Below the pieces are notes generated by a model, which saw nothing but the letters and a program-made list of their open reading frames with translations, did not search any database and was not told the DNA's origin. DNA of 7,404 nt from Thermoplasmata archaeon (GTDB taxonomy: Archaea; Thermoplasmatota; Thermoplasmata; Thermoplasmatales; Thermoplasmataceae): positions 1-7,404 of the forward strand of contig JAJZKL010000043.1 in NCBI GenBank assembly GCA_021804185.1, in the 5' to 3' direction. Both the position numbers and the translations under genes were made by a program. Shown here piece after piece: positions 1 to 6,034 of the stretch; the stretch's first letter is position 1; each line of letters opens with the position of its first letter.

Positions 1-2
1 CG

Positions 3-371
3 CAGATATCATCAGAATCCTTCCTGGTCATCAGCAGGGGTGATTTCGAGCGAGGCCTGAAGGCAGCAGAGGACGTATCGGATGCAATAAAATTCACTCT
101 TTCTGCTGAAGAGTTCACGGCTAGATCTGCATCAGAATCCGAGGATTCTGAAATGACAATCCCAAAGGACATGCTCAAGGAGATTAAGTGCAGCGGTACG
201 ATAAAGAGCCTTTACCCGCTTGAATACCTTCTGAAATTCGTCAAGTCGATTCCGTCCTCCGAATCACTCAAGCTCAGCTTCAAGGATGATTATCCTCTAA
301 CGATAGAGTTCAACTTTGGCGGCTCCGGTTTGATGAAAGGTCTCTTCCTGCTAGCTCCAAGAACGGAATAA
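3..371 (+). CDS. pcn: DNA polymerase sliding clamp (PCNA), C-terminal half, cut by window start
   Basis: PCNA is a ring-shaped trimer that encircles DNA and tethers replicative polymerase, FEN1 and ligase. The frame is open from position 3 with no start codon in view, giving 122 codons before the TAA at 369-371. Archaeal and eukaryotic PCNAs are about 245-250 residues, so roughly the C-terminal half is present. Family landmarks are visible: the FLVISRGDFERGLKAAEDVSD stretch resembles the start of the second repeated domain region, YPLEYLLKFVKSI matches the conserved YPLEYL segment, and the protein ends in LLAPRTE, the usual LLAP(R/K) C-terminus. An internal ATG at 153 lies within the domain and is not a credible start. 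The gene stands alone on the + strand and is followed by a T-rich terminator. Identification is firm; paralogue status cannot be judged from half a gene. Confidence 0.93.
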   Translation, partial: QISSESFLVISRGDFERGLKAAEDVSDAIKFTLSAEEFTARSASESEDSEMTIPKDMLKEIKCSGTIKSLYPLEYLLKFVKSIPSSESLKLSFKDDYPLTIEFNFGGSGLMKGLFLLAPRTE

Positions 372-417
372 TAATTCTACTAGCGGGGAGGCTTGCTGGA
401 GATAAGCCAATCAATTA

Positions 418-424
418 TTTTTTT
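418..424 (+). terminator. T7 tract after pcn
   Basis: A run of seven T lies 47 nt after the pcn stop and about 20 nt before the msrB promoter. Oligo-T tracts without a required hairpin are the usual archaeal intrinsic terminators. The position between two independent + strand units supports the call, which is inferred from sequence only. Confidence 0.5.
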
Positions 425-445
425 ACAAACTATTTTGAGAACTCG

Positions 446-455
446 TTATATAATT
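446..455 (+). promoter_or_regulatory. TATA box for msrB-msrA
   Basis: TTATATAATT is a near-ideal archaeal box A centred about 30 nt upstream of the ATG at 481. With the usual spacing of about 26 nt from box centre to transcript start, transcription would begin within a few bases of the ATG. That implies a leaderless or near-leaderless msrB mRNA. No Shine-Dalgarno motif precedes that ATG, which agrees. Confidence 0.65.
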
Positions 456-480
456 TGAAGGCATATTTGAATTGATATCA

Positions 481-843
481 ATGAACAAGCTTACTAAAGA
501 AGAGGAACGGGTTATTGTCCATAAGGGTACAGAGAGACCATTCACTGGAGAATATGATGACTTCTTTGAAAAGGGTACTTATGTCTGCAGAAGATGCAAC
601 GCCCCATTATACAGGTCTGACAGCAAGTTTAATTCCCATTGTGGATGGCCCAGTTTTGATGACGAGATCCCTGGAGCCGTTAAGCGCCTGCCTGATCCGG
701 ATGGAATGAGAACCGAAATAGAATGCTCCAAATGCGGTGCGCATCTAGGTCATGTATTCCTTGGTGAACGCTTAACTGCAAAGAATACACGGCACTGCGT
801 GAACTCGATCTCGCTCCGGTTCATACCTGGAGGTGAAAAGTAG
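481..843 (+). CDS. msrB: Peptide-methionine (R)-S-oxide reductase MsrB
   Basis: MsrB reduces the R epimer of methionine sulfoxide in oxidised proteins, normally with thioredoxin as the reductant, in the cytoplasm. The 120-residue product is close to a minimal single-domain MsrB. It carries the zinc-binding pairs CRRC (36/39) and CSKC (82/85), the CGWPSF motif (Cys54, the position of the likely resolving cysteine), the GAHLGHVF segment (86-93) and RHCVNS with the catalytic Cys106. A TTG three codons upstream (472) is also in frame. The ATG at 481 is preferred because it suits the TATA spacing and begins the conserved KLTKEE region. The TAG stop at 841-843 directly abuts the msrA ATG, so the two are co-transcribed and act on complementary epimers. 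Confidence 0.95.
   Translation: MNKLTKEEERVIVHKGTERPFTGEYDDFFEKGTYVCRRCNAPLYRSDSKFNSHCGWPSFDDEIPGAVKRLPDPDGMRTEIECSKCGAHLGHVFLGERLTAKNTRHCVNSISLRFIPGGEK
829..836 (+). promoter_or_regulatory. Strong Shine-Dalgarno for msrA inside msrB
   Basis: GGAGGTGA lies 7 nt before the msrA ATG, inside the last codons of msrB. It matches the anti-Shine-Dalgarno of archaeal 16S rRNA over all 8 bases. This fixes the msrA start and fits an internal operon gene translated through a ribosome site, in contrast to the leaderless first gene. Confidence 0.75.
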
Positions 844-1392
844 ATGCCTTCAACAACAGCATCAATAGTTCTCGGAGGCGGCTGCTTCTGGTGCACTGAA
901 GCGGTCTTCAAGGAGATAACAGGCGTTGTCGAGGTTGAGCCAGGATATGCAGGTGGAAATGTTCCCAACCCGGATTACAGGATGGTCTGCACGGGCAATA
1001 CAGGACATGCCGAGGTTGTATTGGTAAAGTTTGATACCGAAGAGATAAGCCTTAAAGAAATTCTCGAGATTTTCTTTGGCACACACGATCCTACAACGCT
1101 GAACAGACAAGGAGCGGATTTTGGTACACAGTACAGATCCACAATCCTGTATAAAGACGAAGGGCAGAAAAAGATAGCAGAAGAAACCATCAAGGAAATG
1201 ACAACTAACAAGGTCTTCAAGAACCCGATAGTTACGACGGTTGAGCCTCTTGGGGAATTCTATCCGGCCGAGGACTATCATCATGACTATTATGCAAAGA
1301 ACCCGCAGGCAGGTTACTGTATGATGGTAATTTCACCCAAAGTGTCAAAGCTGAGAAAGAAATTTAGCGACAGGATGAAAGTGAAGAGCTGA
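844..1392 (+). CDS. msrA: Peptide-methionine (S)-S-oxide reductase MsrA
   Basis: MsrA reduces the S epimer of free and protein-bound methionine sulfoxide and so complements MsrB. The 182-residue product has the hallmark GCFWC motif (13-17) with catalytic Cys14, followed by the EAVF segment, the GYAGG turn (about 35-39), GHAEVV (about 55-60) and the C-terminal block EFYPAEDYHHDYY. A GYC cysteine follows near the C-terminus and is a possible resolving residue. Length is normal for the family. The ATG directly follows the msrB stop without a gap, and a full Shine-Dalgarno precedes it. MsrB-first order with separate polypeptides (not a fusion) is seen here. The TGA stop at 1390-1392 is 45 nt from the end of the convergent hydrolase gene. 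Confidence 0.96.
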   Translation: MPSTTASIVLGGGCFWCTEAVFKEITGVVEVEPGYAGGNVPNPDYRMVCTGNTGHAEVVLVKFDTEEISLKEILEIFFGTHDPTTLNRQGADFGTQYRSTILYKDEGQKKIAEETIKEMTTNKVFKNPIVTTVEPLGEFYPAEDYHHDYYAKNPQAGYCMMVISPKVSKLRKKFSDRMKVKS

Positions 1393-1437
1393 TTCTTCCT
1401 CTTTGAAATAATATCTTAAAACTTCGTCGCTTCATCT

Positions 1438-1722
1438 TTAGAATTCAAGCTCCGAAGACCATGGAATTTGGGCAAATTCGCGGCTGATGGATGCAAGGTT
1501 TATATCATGAACCATGTCGGCGCTGATCTTTTTCCCGTCCAGAAACCTCTGATGGGCAGCACAAGCATCTCTTATCACGAAAGTCTTGAATCTAAGGTTT
1601 CCAGACATCCTTGCTGTTACGCTCACACAGTGATCAGTCGTCAGCCCCATGATATATACTTCTGGATCCCCCATTGCGCGAAGGATACTCTCCAGCCTGG
1701 TGCCTATGAAAGCACTGTTCAC
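1438..1722 (-). pseudogene. Cysteine hydrolase (isochorismatase/nicotinamidase family), C-terminal fragment
   Basis: This is the 3' part of a gene cut by the insertion element at 1723-2953; the 5' part is at 2954-3220. Family members hydrolyse small amides or isochorismate through an Asp-Lys-Cys triad. This fragment carries the nucleophile in the block VYIMGLTTDHCVSVTARM, equal to about Cys121 of the rebuilt protein, preceded by SAFIGTRLESIL and followed by DACAAH. The first codon here is GTG at 1720-1722. It could only start a fragment lacking the Asp and Lys, so activity is not expected. The frame is open through 94 residues to a TAA at 1438-1440, with no decay visible. The substrate cannot be told from sequence; a nicotinamidase-like or generic cysteine hydrolase are both possible. 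Confidence 0.88.
1718..1722 (+). other. TTCAC target motif flanking the element's left end
   Basis: IS200/IS605-type elements insert just 3' of a short target motif (about 4-5 nt, T-rich) and make no true duplication; the same motif serves as TAM for the TnpB nuclease. TTCAC belongs to the host hydrolase gene and borders the left end. The element's right tip ends in GTTGAC, so GTTCAC and GTTGAC bracket the insertion with one mismatch. Assignment as a TAM is inference. Confidence 0.5.
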
Positions 1723-1730
1723 CAGTTTCC

Positions 1731-1776
1731 TGTCGCAAGGAAGCCCATCTCTTCAGGGGTGAGAGGAATTGCGACA
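1731..1776 (+). repeat. Left-end stem-loop of the element
   Basis: TGTCGCAA (1731-1738) and TTGCGACA (1769-1776) are perfect 8-nt inverted repeats 8 nt inside the left border. The enclosed 30 nt contain AAGCC (1741) followed by CTTCAG (1751-1756) and a GGGG run that can pair with CCC at 1744. Subterminal hairpins are recognised by Y1 transposases in IS200/IS605 elements. The AAGCC-then-CTTCAG pattern recurs at the right end. Confidence 0.6.
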
Positions 1777-1779
1777 TCA

Positions 1780-1789
1780 TAATATATTG
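1780..1789 (+). promoter_or_regulatory. TATA box for tnpB
   Basis: TAATATATTG is centred about 24 nt upstream of the GTG at 1808. That supports GTG 1808 as the ancestral start with a leaderless transcript, rather than the TTG at 1769 upstream of the box. Confidence 0.5.
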
Positions 1790-1807
1790 AATTGCTATAT
1801 CAATATT

Positions 1808-2952
1808 GTGCTTAAAACCCTCCAGATAAAGTTGCTTCCAGATGATAAACAGCGGGAAGCGTTGATCGATACCTTCATCAAATTCAACGGTGCCTGCAAT
1901 TTTGTCTCCAAAGTAGCGTTTGAGAGGAAGCTCTACAACAAAGTTTTCCTCCAGAAAATTGTGTAGATGGAGGTAAGGGAAAAATTCGGACTGGCAGCAC
2001 AGCTTGCCATCAGGGTCATAGCGAAGGTTGTTGAAACCTATAAGGCGAACAGGGAAGTTTTCCATGAGTTCAGGGATTTCGGTTCCATTGTCTACGACCA
2101 AAGGATACTGGGCTTCAAGGGAATGGATCAGGTCAGCATCAGCACTATCCATGGAAGGATGAGGGTACTCATTACCATCGGGAAATATGGTAAGATACCG
2201 TTCGAGAGGATAAGGGGACAATGCGATCTTGTCAGGAAGAACGGGTTGTTCTATCTCATGGTTGCTGTTGAGGTTCCCGAAGAACCAGCCGTTGAACCTA
2301 AGGACATCATTGGTGTCGACATGGGCATCGAAAACATTGCCGTTGATTCCACAGGGAAATACTATTCCGGAGACCAGGTCAAGGATGTGAGAGAACACCA
2401 CGCTGATCTCCGTTCCAGACTGCAGGCCGTGGGAAATAACCATGTGAACAGGAAATCTGCAAGGAGGCATCTAAAGAAGCTCTCCGGGAAGGAGTGCAGG
2501 TTCGCAAGGAATACCAACCATGTCATTTCCAGAAAGATCCTGCGACAGCTAAAGGCACCTCTTCTGCCATTGCCATAGAGAACCTAGAAGGCATAAGGGT
2601 GAGGACAACCGTTAGGAAAGGCAACAGGTACATCCACAACTCATGGTCTTTCCACCAGCTCAGGTCGTTCATCGAATACAAGGCAACTGAGGCAGGCATC
2701 CCTGTTATCGTTGTGAATCCACGCAACACCAGCATGGAATGTCCCGTATGCCATGCCATAGACAAAGGTAACAGGCCTGAACGATCCCAGTTCAGATGCA
2801 TTTCCTGTGGGCTTGAGGGAGAGGCAGACTTCATTGCATCCCTCAACATCAGGAACAGGGCTGCCATCAACCAGCCTGTTGTGGCGGGTGCTATTTTTGA
2901 TCATTCGATCCACCCAGTTGCAAGCCAACGTGCTTCAGCCGTTGGTCGTTGA
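1808..2952 (+). pseudogene. tnpB: TnpB RNA-guided nuclease, inactivated by a nonsense codon and a frameshift
   Basis: TnpB is the RuvC-like, omega-RNA-guided DNA nuclease of IS200/IS605 elements and the ancestor of Cas12. From GTG 1808 the frame starts LKTLQIKLLPDDKQREAL, the typical N-terminus. It is broken twice. Codon 53 is TAG (1964-1966), where relatives usually have an aromatic residue before the VREKFGL block. One base is then missing near 2540-2542, after SRKI and before the ATAKGTSSAIAIENLEGIR block. Counting through both lesions, the protein would be about 380 residues, which is full length. All three RuvC acidic residues survive: Asp in IGVDMG (about 171), Glu in IAIEN (about 258) and Asp in GEADF (about 341). 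The zinc-finger pairs CPVC and CISC (about 312/315 and 331/334) survive too. An ATG follows the TAG directly, but restart would lose the N-terminal region and still hit the frameshift. Confidence 0.92.
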
Positions 2953-3220
2953 CATGCTTGGTTATAACTGGCTCATGTTCAAGCGGCGCGACTTCTGGCT
3001 TGAATTCAAAACCTGGTTTCCCGCTTTTAAGGAGCGAAGCCGGGTTTAGAGAATCATGTCTTACATGTATGATCTTTCTTCCGTTTGAACGGAACTTTCT
3101 GAGAACATCTTCCATGACCTTCTCTGCTTCGGGATTGTTCCTTTTACCCCAAACGGGATCATCGAATCCTTTCTGAACATCAATGATAACAAGTGCAGCC
3201 AAAGGAGAGACACTTACCAT
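2891..3220 (-). pseudogene. Cysteine hydrolase (isochorismatase/nicotinamidase family), N-terminal fragment
   Basis: This is the 5' part of the interrupted gene. Host-derived codons run from ATG 3220 to His89 at 2954. Beyond that the frame continues for about 20 codons into the element and stops with TAG at 2891-2893. Two triad residues are here: Asp14 in LVIIDVQKGF, the N-terminal signature of the family, and Lys88 in EPVITKH. The catalytic Cys lies in the other fragment, so the truncated product cannot be catalytic. Rebuilt with the downstream part, the protein is 183 residues, normal for the family. A TATA-like AGCATATTAG sits about 25 nt upstream, so transcription may persist. The gene lies 56 nt downstream of the NfeD-like gene on the same strand. 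Codon quality shows no decay, which suggests a fairly young insertion. Confidence 0.88.
2925..2945 (+). repeat. Right-end hairpin of the element
   Basis: CCAACG (2925-2930) pairs with CGTTGG (2940-2945), and the inner GC/GC flanking TTCA extends it across a bulged T. It lies 8 nt before the right border. By position it is the subterminal hairpin of the right end and probably the terminal stem of the omega RNA scaffold. It is preceded by AAGCC overlapping the stem and contains CTTCAG (2933-2938), as does the left-end structure. Confidence 0.55.
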
Positions 3221-3240
3221 GACCTATGATAACTGATGGC

Positions 3241-3250
3241 CTAATATGCT
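3241..3250 (-). promoter_or_regulatory. TATA box for the split cysteine hydrolase
   Basis: Read on the minus strand the sequence is AGCATATTAG, centred about 25 nt before the ATG at 3220. That is the spacing of a leaderless archaeal promoter. It suggests the hydrolase was a separate transcription unit from the upstream NfeD-like gene. Confidence 0.5.
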
Positions 3251-3276
3251 TAATGTAATGGCCCAATAAGAATTGG

Positions 3277-3588
3277 TTACCTTAATCTTTCTATCTGCAA
3301 CCTGAGCCCATCAATTCCCTTGATTAAGGCAACTTCGCCGGGGACAAACTGTTCTCCTTCGTGAGCTGGAGCGGCAGCCCATATCTGGGAATTTGCCACA
3401 ACCTCTATTCTATTCCCGGAAACCCGTTTTACCTTGCATCTTCTGCCAATAAGGCTTTCCAGGCCGACAAAACTATGCGTCCTGAATGGGAATCTTACCA
3501 GATTTCCACCTATTATTGCACCTACAAAGAATGATGTAATTGTATCAAGCAGGATAATCAGGATCAGTTGCGTCTCGGTAACTGGCAT
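3277..3588 (-). CDS. Short NfeD-type membrane protein with C-terminal OB-fold domain
   Basis: The 103-residue product (ATG at 3588) has one hydrophobic helix (about residues 8-30) and then a soluble domain (about 42-103) with NfeD/YbbK-like features: GLESLIGRRCKVKRV, the VVANSQIWAAAPAHEGEQ strand-loop with the conserved Trp, and PGEVALIKGIDGLRLQIERL. This is the small OB-fold of NfeD-family proteins, which usually partner SPFH/stomatin-type membrane scaffold proteins. No such partner is in the window, and the serine-protease domain of long NfeD forms is absent. A TTG at 3606 would add six residues; the ATG is preferred because it directly precedes the hydrophobic segment. Family assignment is fairly good. 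Its role here, perhaps membrane microdomain upkeep, is inference. Confidence 0.72.
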   Translation of the reverse strand: MPVTETQLILIILLDTITSFFVGAIIGGNLVRFPFRTHSFVGLESLIGRRCKVKRVSGNRIEVVANSQIWAAAPAHEGEQFVPGEVALIKGIDGLRLQIERLR

Positions 3589-3762
3589 ATCTATGCAGCG
3601 AATCAAAATATCATTTCTCGGTTAAAGTATTTTTACTATTATTCATAATACAGGTCAACTGAAGTAAAAAGGTCACAGTTCATGAATAAGAATGACCAGG
3701 ACACATCACGAATATATGTATGGCCTGTGGATCATGCAAGCAATGAAAAATAGCATGCTTTT

Positions 3763-3769
3763 AAAAAAA
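3763..3769 (-). terminator. T7 tract after the MBL-fold gene
   Basis: On the minus strand seven T follow the stop of the MBL-fold gene by about 7 nt. An archaeal oligo-T terminator is the simplest reading. It also separates this gene from the NfeD-like gene downstream. Confidence 0.45.
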
Positions 3770-3776
3770 TAACTAA

Positions 3777-4406
3777 TCAGATTTGGTCCTGGAGACTACC
3801 GATAAGATCATCCTGATGTCCACTAAGGAGGGACTTTGCACCAGTTTCCCTTACGATCTTGGACAGGATCTTTTTTACTGCTTCTTTCTTGCTTCCAACT
3901 GGATCAGGCATTAAGTGTCCCGGGAACAATATTAATTTTCCATCTAAACCCCACGCAGAATCCCCAACTATAAGCATATCTTCAAAATGCAAAACCATCT
4001 CATCCAGAAAAGGTAAATTCTTTTCGTCCTCAGGTCTAATGTTGTATGGCTTCAAGCCGACAGGAAGCCTAGAACCGGGTCCATATTTCACCGCCTTCTC
4101 AAGATGATGCAGCCTGATCTCATCCTCAGGTTTTCTTCTCTCAGTCCCTCTTAAATCCGGTATATAGAGGTCGACGCCCAGCACTCTTGCAAGCACTGAA
4201 CTTCCCCTGATATGCGAATAGTTTGTCATGATGACAGCTACCGGCTTCCCTAGAATTTTCAATGCATCCGCAAGGCCCGGAATCATTGGAGGATCTATGG
4301 CGGCAAGGTTTCCAGAAGATATCAGGACATGACCTACCTGCTCAATCCCAAGTTCAGGATCGTTGGATTTCCATTTGAAGACATTCTTGGCAACAGGAAT
4401 CAACAT
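3777..4406 (-). CDS. Metallo-beta-lactamase-fold protein with degenerate metal site
   Basis: The 209-residue protein looks like an MBL-superfamily member that has lost the metal ligands. The fold pattern is there: a strand ending in NLAAIDPP (33-40), a helix, then VAVIMTNYSHIRGSSVLARVLGVDLYIP, where active hydrolases carry THxHxDHxGG. The aligned segment is TNYSHIRGS (61-69), so the His-x-His-x-Asp-His set is missing. A later LIVGDSAWG (146-153) sits where the family has its metal-bridging Asp, and SGHQ (195-198) where the last His lies. Some predicted MBL-like proteins share a TN..H.R pattern here, so this may be a conserved variant rather than decay; the intact reading frame supports that. 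Hydrolase activity should not be assumed, and a binding or structural role is possible. It has its own TATA box and terminator. Confidence 0.62.
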   Translation of the reverse strand: MLIPVAKNVFKWKSNDPELGIEQVGHVLISSGNLAAIDPPMIPGLADALKILGKPVAVIMTNYSHIRGSSVLARVLGVDLYIPDLRGTERRKPEDEIRLHHLEKAVKYGPGSRLPVGLKPYNIRPEDEKNLPFLDEMVLHFEDMLIVGDSAWGLDGKLILFPGHLMPDPVGSKKEAVKKILSKIVRETGAKSLLSGHQDDLIGSLQDQI

Positions 4407-4427
4407 GACACAAATATTGTCAGGCCG

Positions 4428-4440
4428 TTAATAGATATTA
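4428..4440 (-). promoter_or_regulatory. TATA box for the MBL-fold gene
   Basis: On the minus strand TAATATCTATTAA is centred about 28 nt upstream of the ATG at 4406, which is leaderless spacing. It lies in the 203-nt divergent region shared with the MFS gene. Confidence 0.5.
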
Positions 4441-4544
4441 GCATATTTTCTGCCAGCGCTCATATTCGCTCAAATTCTTAGTTATTTATACCGATTATTT
4501 TTTTTGCTAAGATTTCAGCGGTTTTTCCATCCAATTCAGGCAGG

Positions 4545-4555
4545 ATAATTATTTA
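4545..4555 (+). promoter_or_regulatory. Possible TATA box for the MFS gene
   Basis: ATAATTATTTA lies about 60 nt upstream of the TTG at 4610. It would give a leader of roughly 35 nt holding the GGGAG ribosome site. It is the best box-A-like run in this stretch, but the surrounding DNA is AT-rich, so the call is tentative. Confidence 0.35.
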
Positions 4556-4598
4556 CTTCAATTGGAATTGTTAATCAGGGTCCGATTAATCTGTGAAA

Positions 4599-4603
4599 GG
4601 GAG
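4599..4603 (+). promoter_or_regulatory. Ribosome binding site deciding the TTG start of the MFS gene
   Basis: GGGAG sits 6 nt before TTG 4610. An in-frame TGA at 4607-4609 rules out any start further upstream, and the next in-frame ATG is after the first helix. TTG is therefore the only sensible start. Confidence 0.6.
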
Positions 4604-4609
4604 ATCTGA

Positions 4610-6019
4610 TTGGATCATTCAGGTTCAAGGGGGCTTGTTTTAACAACAACCTCCATAGCTGCGTTCATAACACCATTTCTTTCCAGCGCAATAGCATTTG
4701 CTGTTCCGCGCATCGGTGTGTCATTCCACCTTGATTTCATCGAAGTGGCACTGATACCCATGGTTTTTCTCATACCCCTGGCCTCCTTCATGATTTTCTT
4801 TGGCAGGATATCAGATAACGTAGGGAGAGTGAAGATATTCAGGATTGGTCTTGCAATTTTCGGAATTTCCACGATTGCTGCTTCATTCTCCACCTCGTAT
4901 ACATTTCTCATAGCCATGGTATTTCTCGCTGGATTAGGTTCCGCAGTACTCAGCACAAACTCCACGGCAATTGTGAGTTACGTGTATTCAAGTGGAGGCC
5001 GCGGTTTTGCTCTCGGCATAAATGCCATGTCTGTGTACCTTGGTCTTACATTTGCACCATTCCTTGGTGGTATCCTCATTGAGTTCATCGGTTGGAGGTC
5101 TGTTTTCCTATTGTCCGGCCCGGTTGGTTTTGCGGCACTTGCTCTGTCGACAGCAAGCCTGAGAAATATAGAGATACATGGAACAACAGCCAGGTCTGGA
5201 CTGCTTGGCGCAGGATTTCTTGCCGGCACTATACTGTCATTGACTGCCTACGTAGCCCTCGGAGATCTTACTGGGTTTATCAGATCCGCATACATATTAC
5301 CTGTAGCAGCTGTGTTCATCATACTGTTCATCAGGTACGGATCACACGGTCACGAGGAGGCAATACCATCCGAGATATTGAAGGGGAACAGGACTTTCGC
5401 TGCCTCAAATCTCACTGCGCTTCTAAATTATCTGAGCACATTCTCAATAGTTTTCATCTTTTCGATCTATCTTCAGGTGATACTGCACGTTAGCCCATTC
5501 ATTTCAGGAATCCTGATACTTCCGGAGCCTGTTTTCATGGTTGCTTTGTCACCGGTGGCGGGCAAACTTTCCGACAGGTTTGGCTCGAGAGCAATTGCAT
5601 CTGCAGGTATGGTGGTAATAGGCGTATCATTCCTTGGATTTTACCTTATAATCCCGCTTTACACGGCAATAATAGTGCTTCTTCTTGGAACAGTAGGCAT
5701 TGGATTTGGTCTTTTCTCAGCGCCAAATACAAACTCGGTAATGGGAACTGTCTCCCGGGATAACTCAGGGACTGCATCCGGATTCCTTGGAACGATGAGA
5801 TTTACCGGGCAGTTATTCAGCATTGTGCTGGCAACAATGATAATTTCTGCATTCATTCCAAGATCGCTCACAGTTGGAATGTTCTCAGGAACAGTTGTAA
5901 CCATAACACCTCAATATTTTAGCAGCTTCTCCGAAGGATTCCGAACAGTGATGATCATATCCGCTATTCTAAGCCTAATTGGTGCCTTAACATCTCTCTT
6001 GAAGAATAAGGGAGACTAA
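4610..6019 (+). CDS. MFS exporter, DHA2 (EmrB/QacA-like) 14-helix family
   Basis: The 469-residue integral membrane protein should have 14 transmembrane helices, roughly at 11-33, 45-64, 77-96, 99-120, 135-158, 163-183, 196-217, 226-241, 266-290, 295-316, 328-347, 350-371, 390-415 and 440-464. After helix 2 comes motif A, GRISDNVGRVKIFR (65-78). Helix 5 carries an antiporter motif C-like GLTFAPFLGG (145-154) followed by GWRSVF. The second half repeats motif A as GKLSDRFGSR (318-327). These fit drug:proton antiporters of the DHA2 group, which expel amphipathic or cationic compounds using the proton gradient. The substrate cannot be predicted. The start is TTG, supported by GGGAG. No regulator gene or EmrA-like partner is next to it. 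A perfect hairpin follows the stop. Confidence 0.88.
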   Translation: MDHSGSRGLVLTTTSIAAFITPFLSSAIAFAVPRIGVSFHLDFIEVALIPMVFLIPLASFMIFFGRISDNVGRVKIFRIGLAIFGISTIAASFSTSYTFLIAMVFLAGLGSAVLSTNSTAIVSYVYSSGGRGFALGINAMSVYLGLTFAPFLGGILIEFIGWRSVFLLSGPVGFAALALSTASLRNIEIHGTTARSGLLGAGFLAGTILSLTAYVALGDLTGFIRSAYILPVAAVFIILFIRYGSHGHEEAIPSEILKGNRTFAASNLTALLNYLSTFSIVFIFSIYLQVILHVSPFISGILILPEPVFMVALSPVAGKLSDRFGSRAIASAGMVVIGVSFLGFYLIIPLYTAIIVLLLGTVGIGFGLFSAPNTNSVMGTVSRDNSGTASGFLGTMRFTGQLFSIVLATMIISAFIPRSLTVGMFSGTVVTITPQYFSSFSEGFRTVMIISAILSLIGALTSLLKNKGD

Positions 6020-6034
6020 TGTGAATATGCTATT

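Larger units (their letters stand above)
1723..2953 (+). mobile_element. IS200/IS605-superfamily element, TnpB-only (IS1341-like), inserted in a hydrolase gene
   Basis: The borders were inferred by rejoining the interrupted host gene. Removing 1723-2953 (1231 bp) joins His89 to Val-Asn-Ser-Ala-Phe in frame and rebuilds a 183-residue cysteine hydrolase. A shift of a base or two is possible because both borders read GTT(C/G)AC. The element holds one broken tnpB in the orientation opposite to the host gene, a stem-loop at each end, no inverted terminal repeats and no tnpA (Y1 transposase). Movement would therefore need a transposase supplied in trans. The tnpB stop lies within the last four bases, so any guide (omega) RNA must overlap the 3' part of tnpB and use host sequence from 2954 onward as its guide. 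Confidence 0.85.

Noticed and set aside
862..1284. A long minus-strand frame antisense to msrA
   Set aside because: It is a shadow of msrA, whose motifs are unmistakable.
1468..1782. A 104-codon + strand open frame over the C-terminal hydrolase fragment
   Set aside because: It is the antisense of a clearly recognisable protein and runs across the element border.
1964..1966. The in-frame TAG in tnpB as a pyrrolysine or other recoded codon
   Set aside because: The same window uses TAG as the true stop of msrB, a tyrosine-like position explains the codon by one base change, and a separate frameshift downstream shows the gene is decaying anyway.
1723..2953. The insertion as a self-splicing IStron or intron that would leave the hydrolase functional
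   Set aside because: The tnpB lies opposite to the host gene, and I see no group I intron core or archaeal bulge-helix-bulge at the borders. DNA insertion explains everything.
2891..2953. The tail of about 20 codons on the N-terminal hydrolase fragment as a real domain
   Set aside because: It is the reverse strand of the element's right end, read by accident until the first stop.
3682..3753. A 23-codon + strand frame between the NfeD-like and MBL-fold genes
   Set aside because: It has no Shine-Dalgarno, no TATA at proper spacing and is short enough to be chance.
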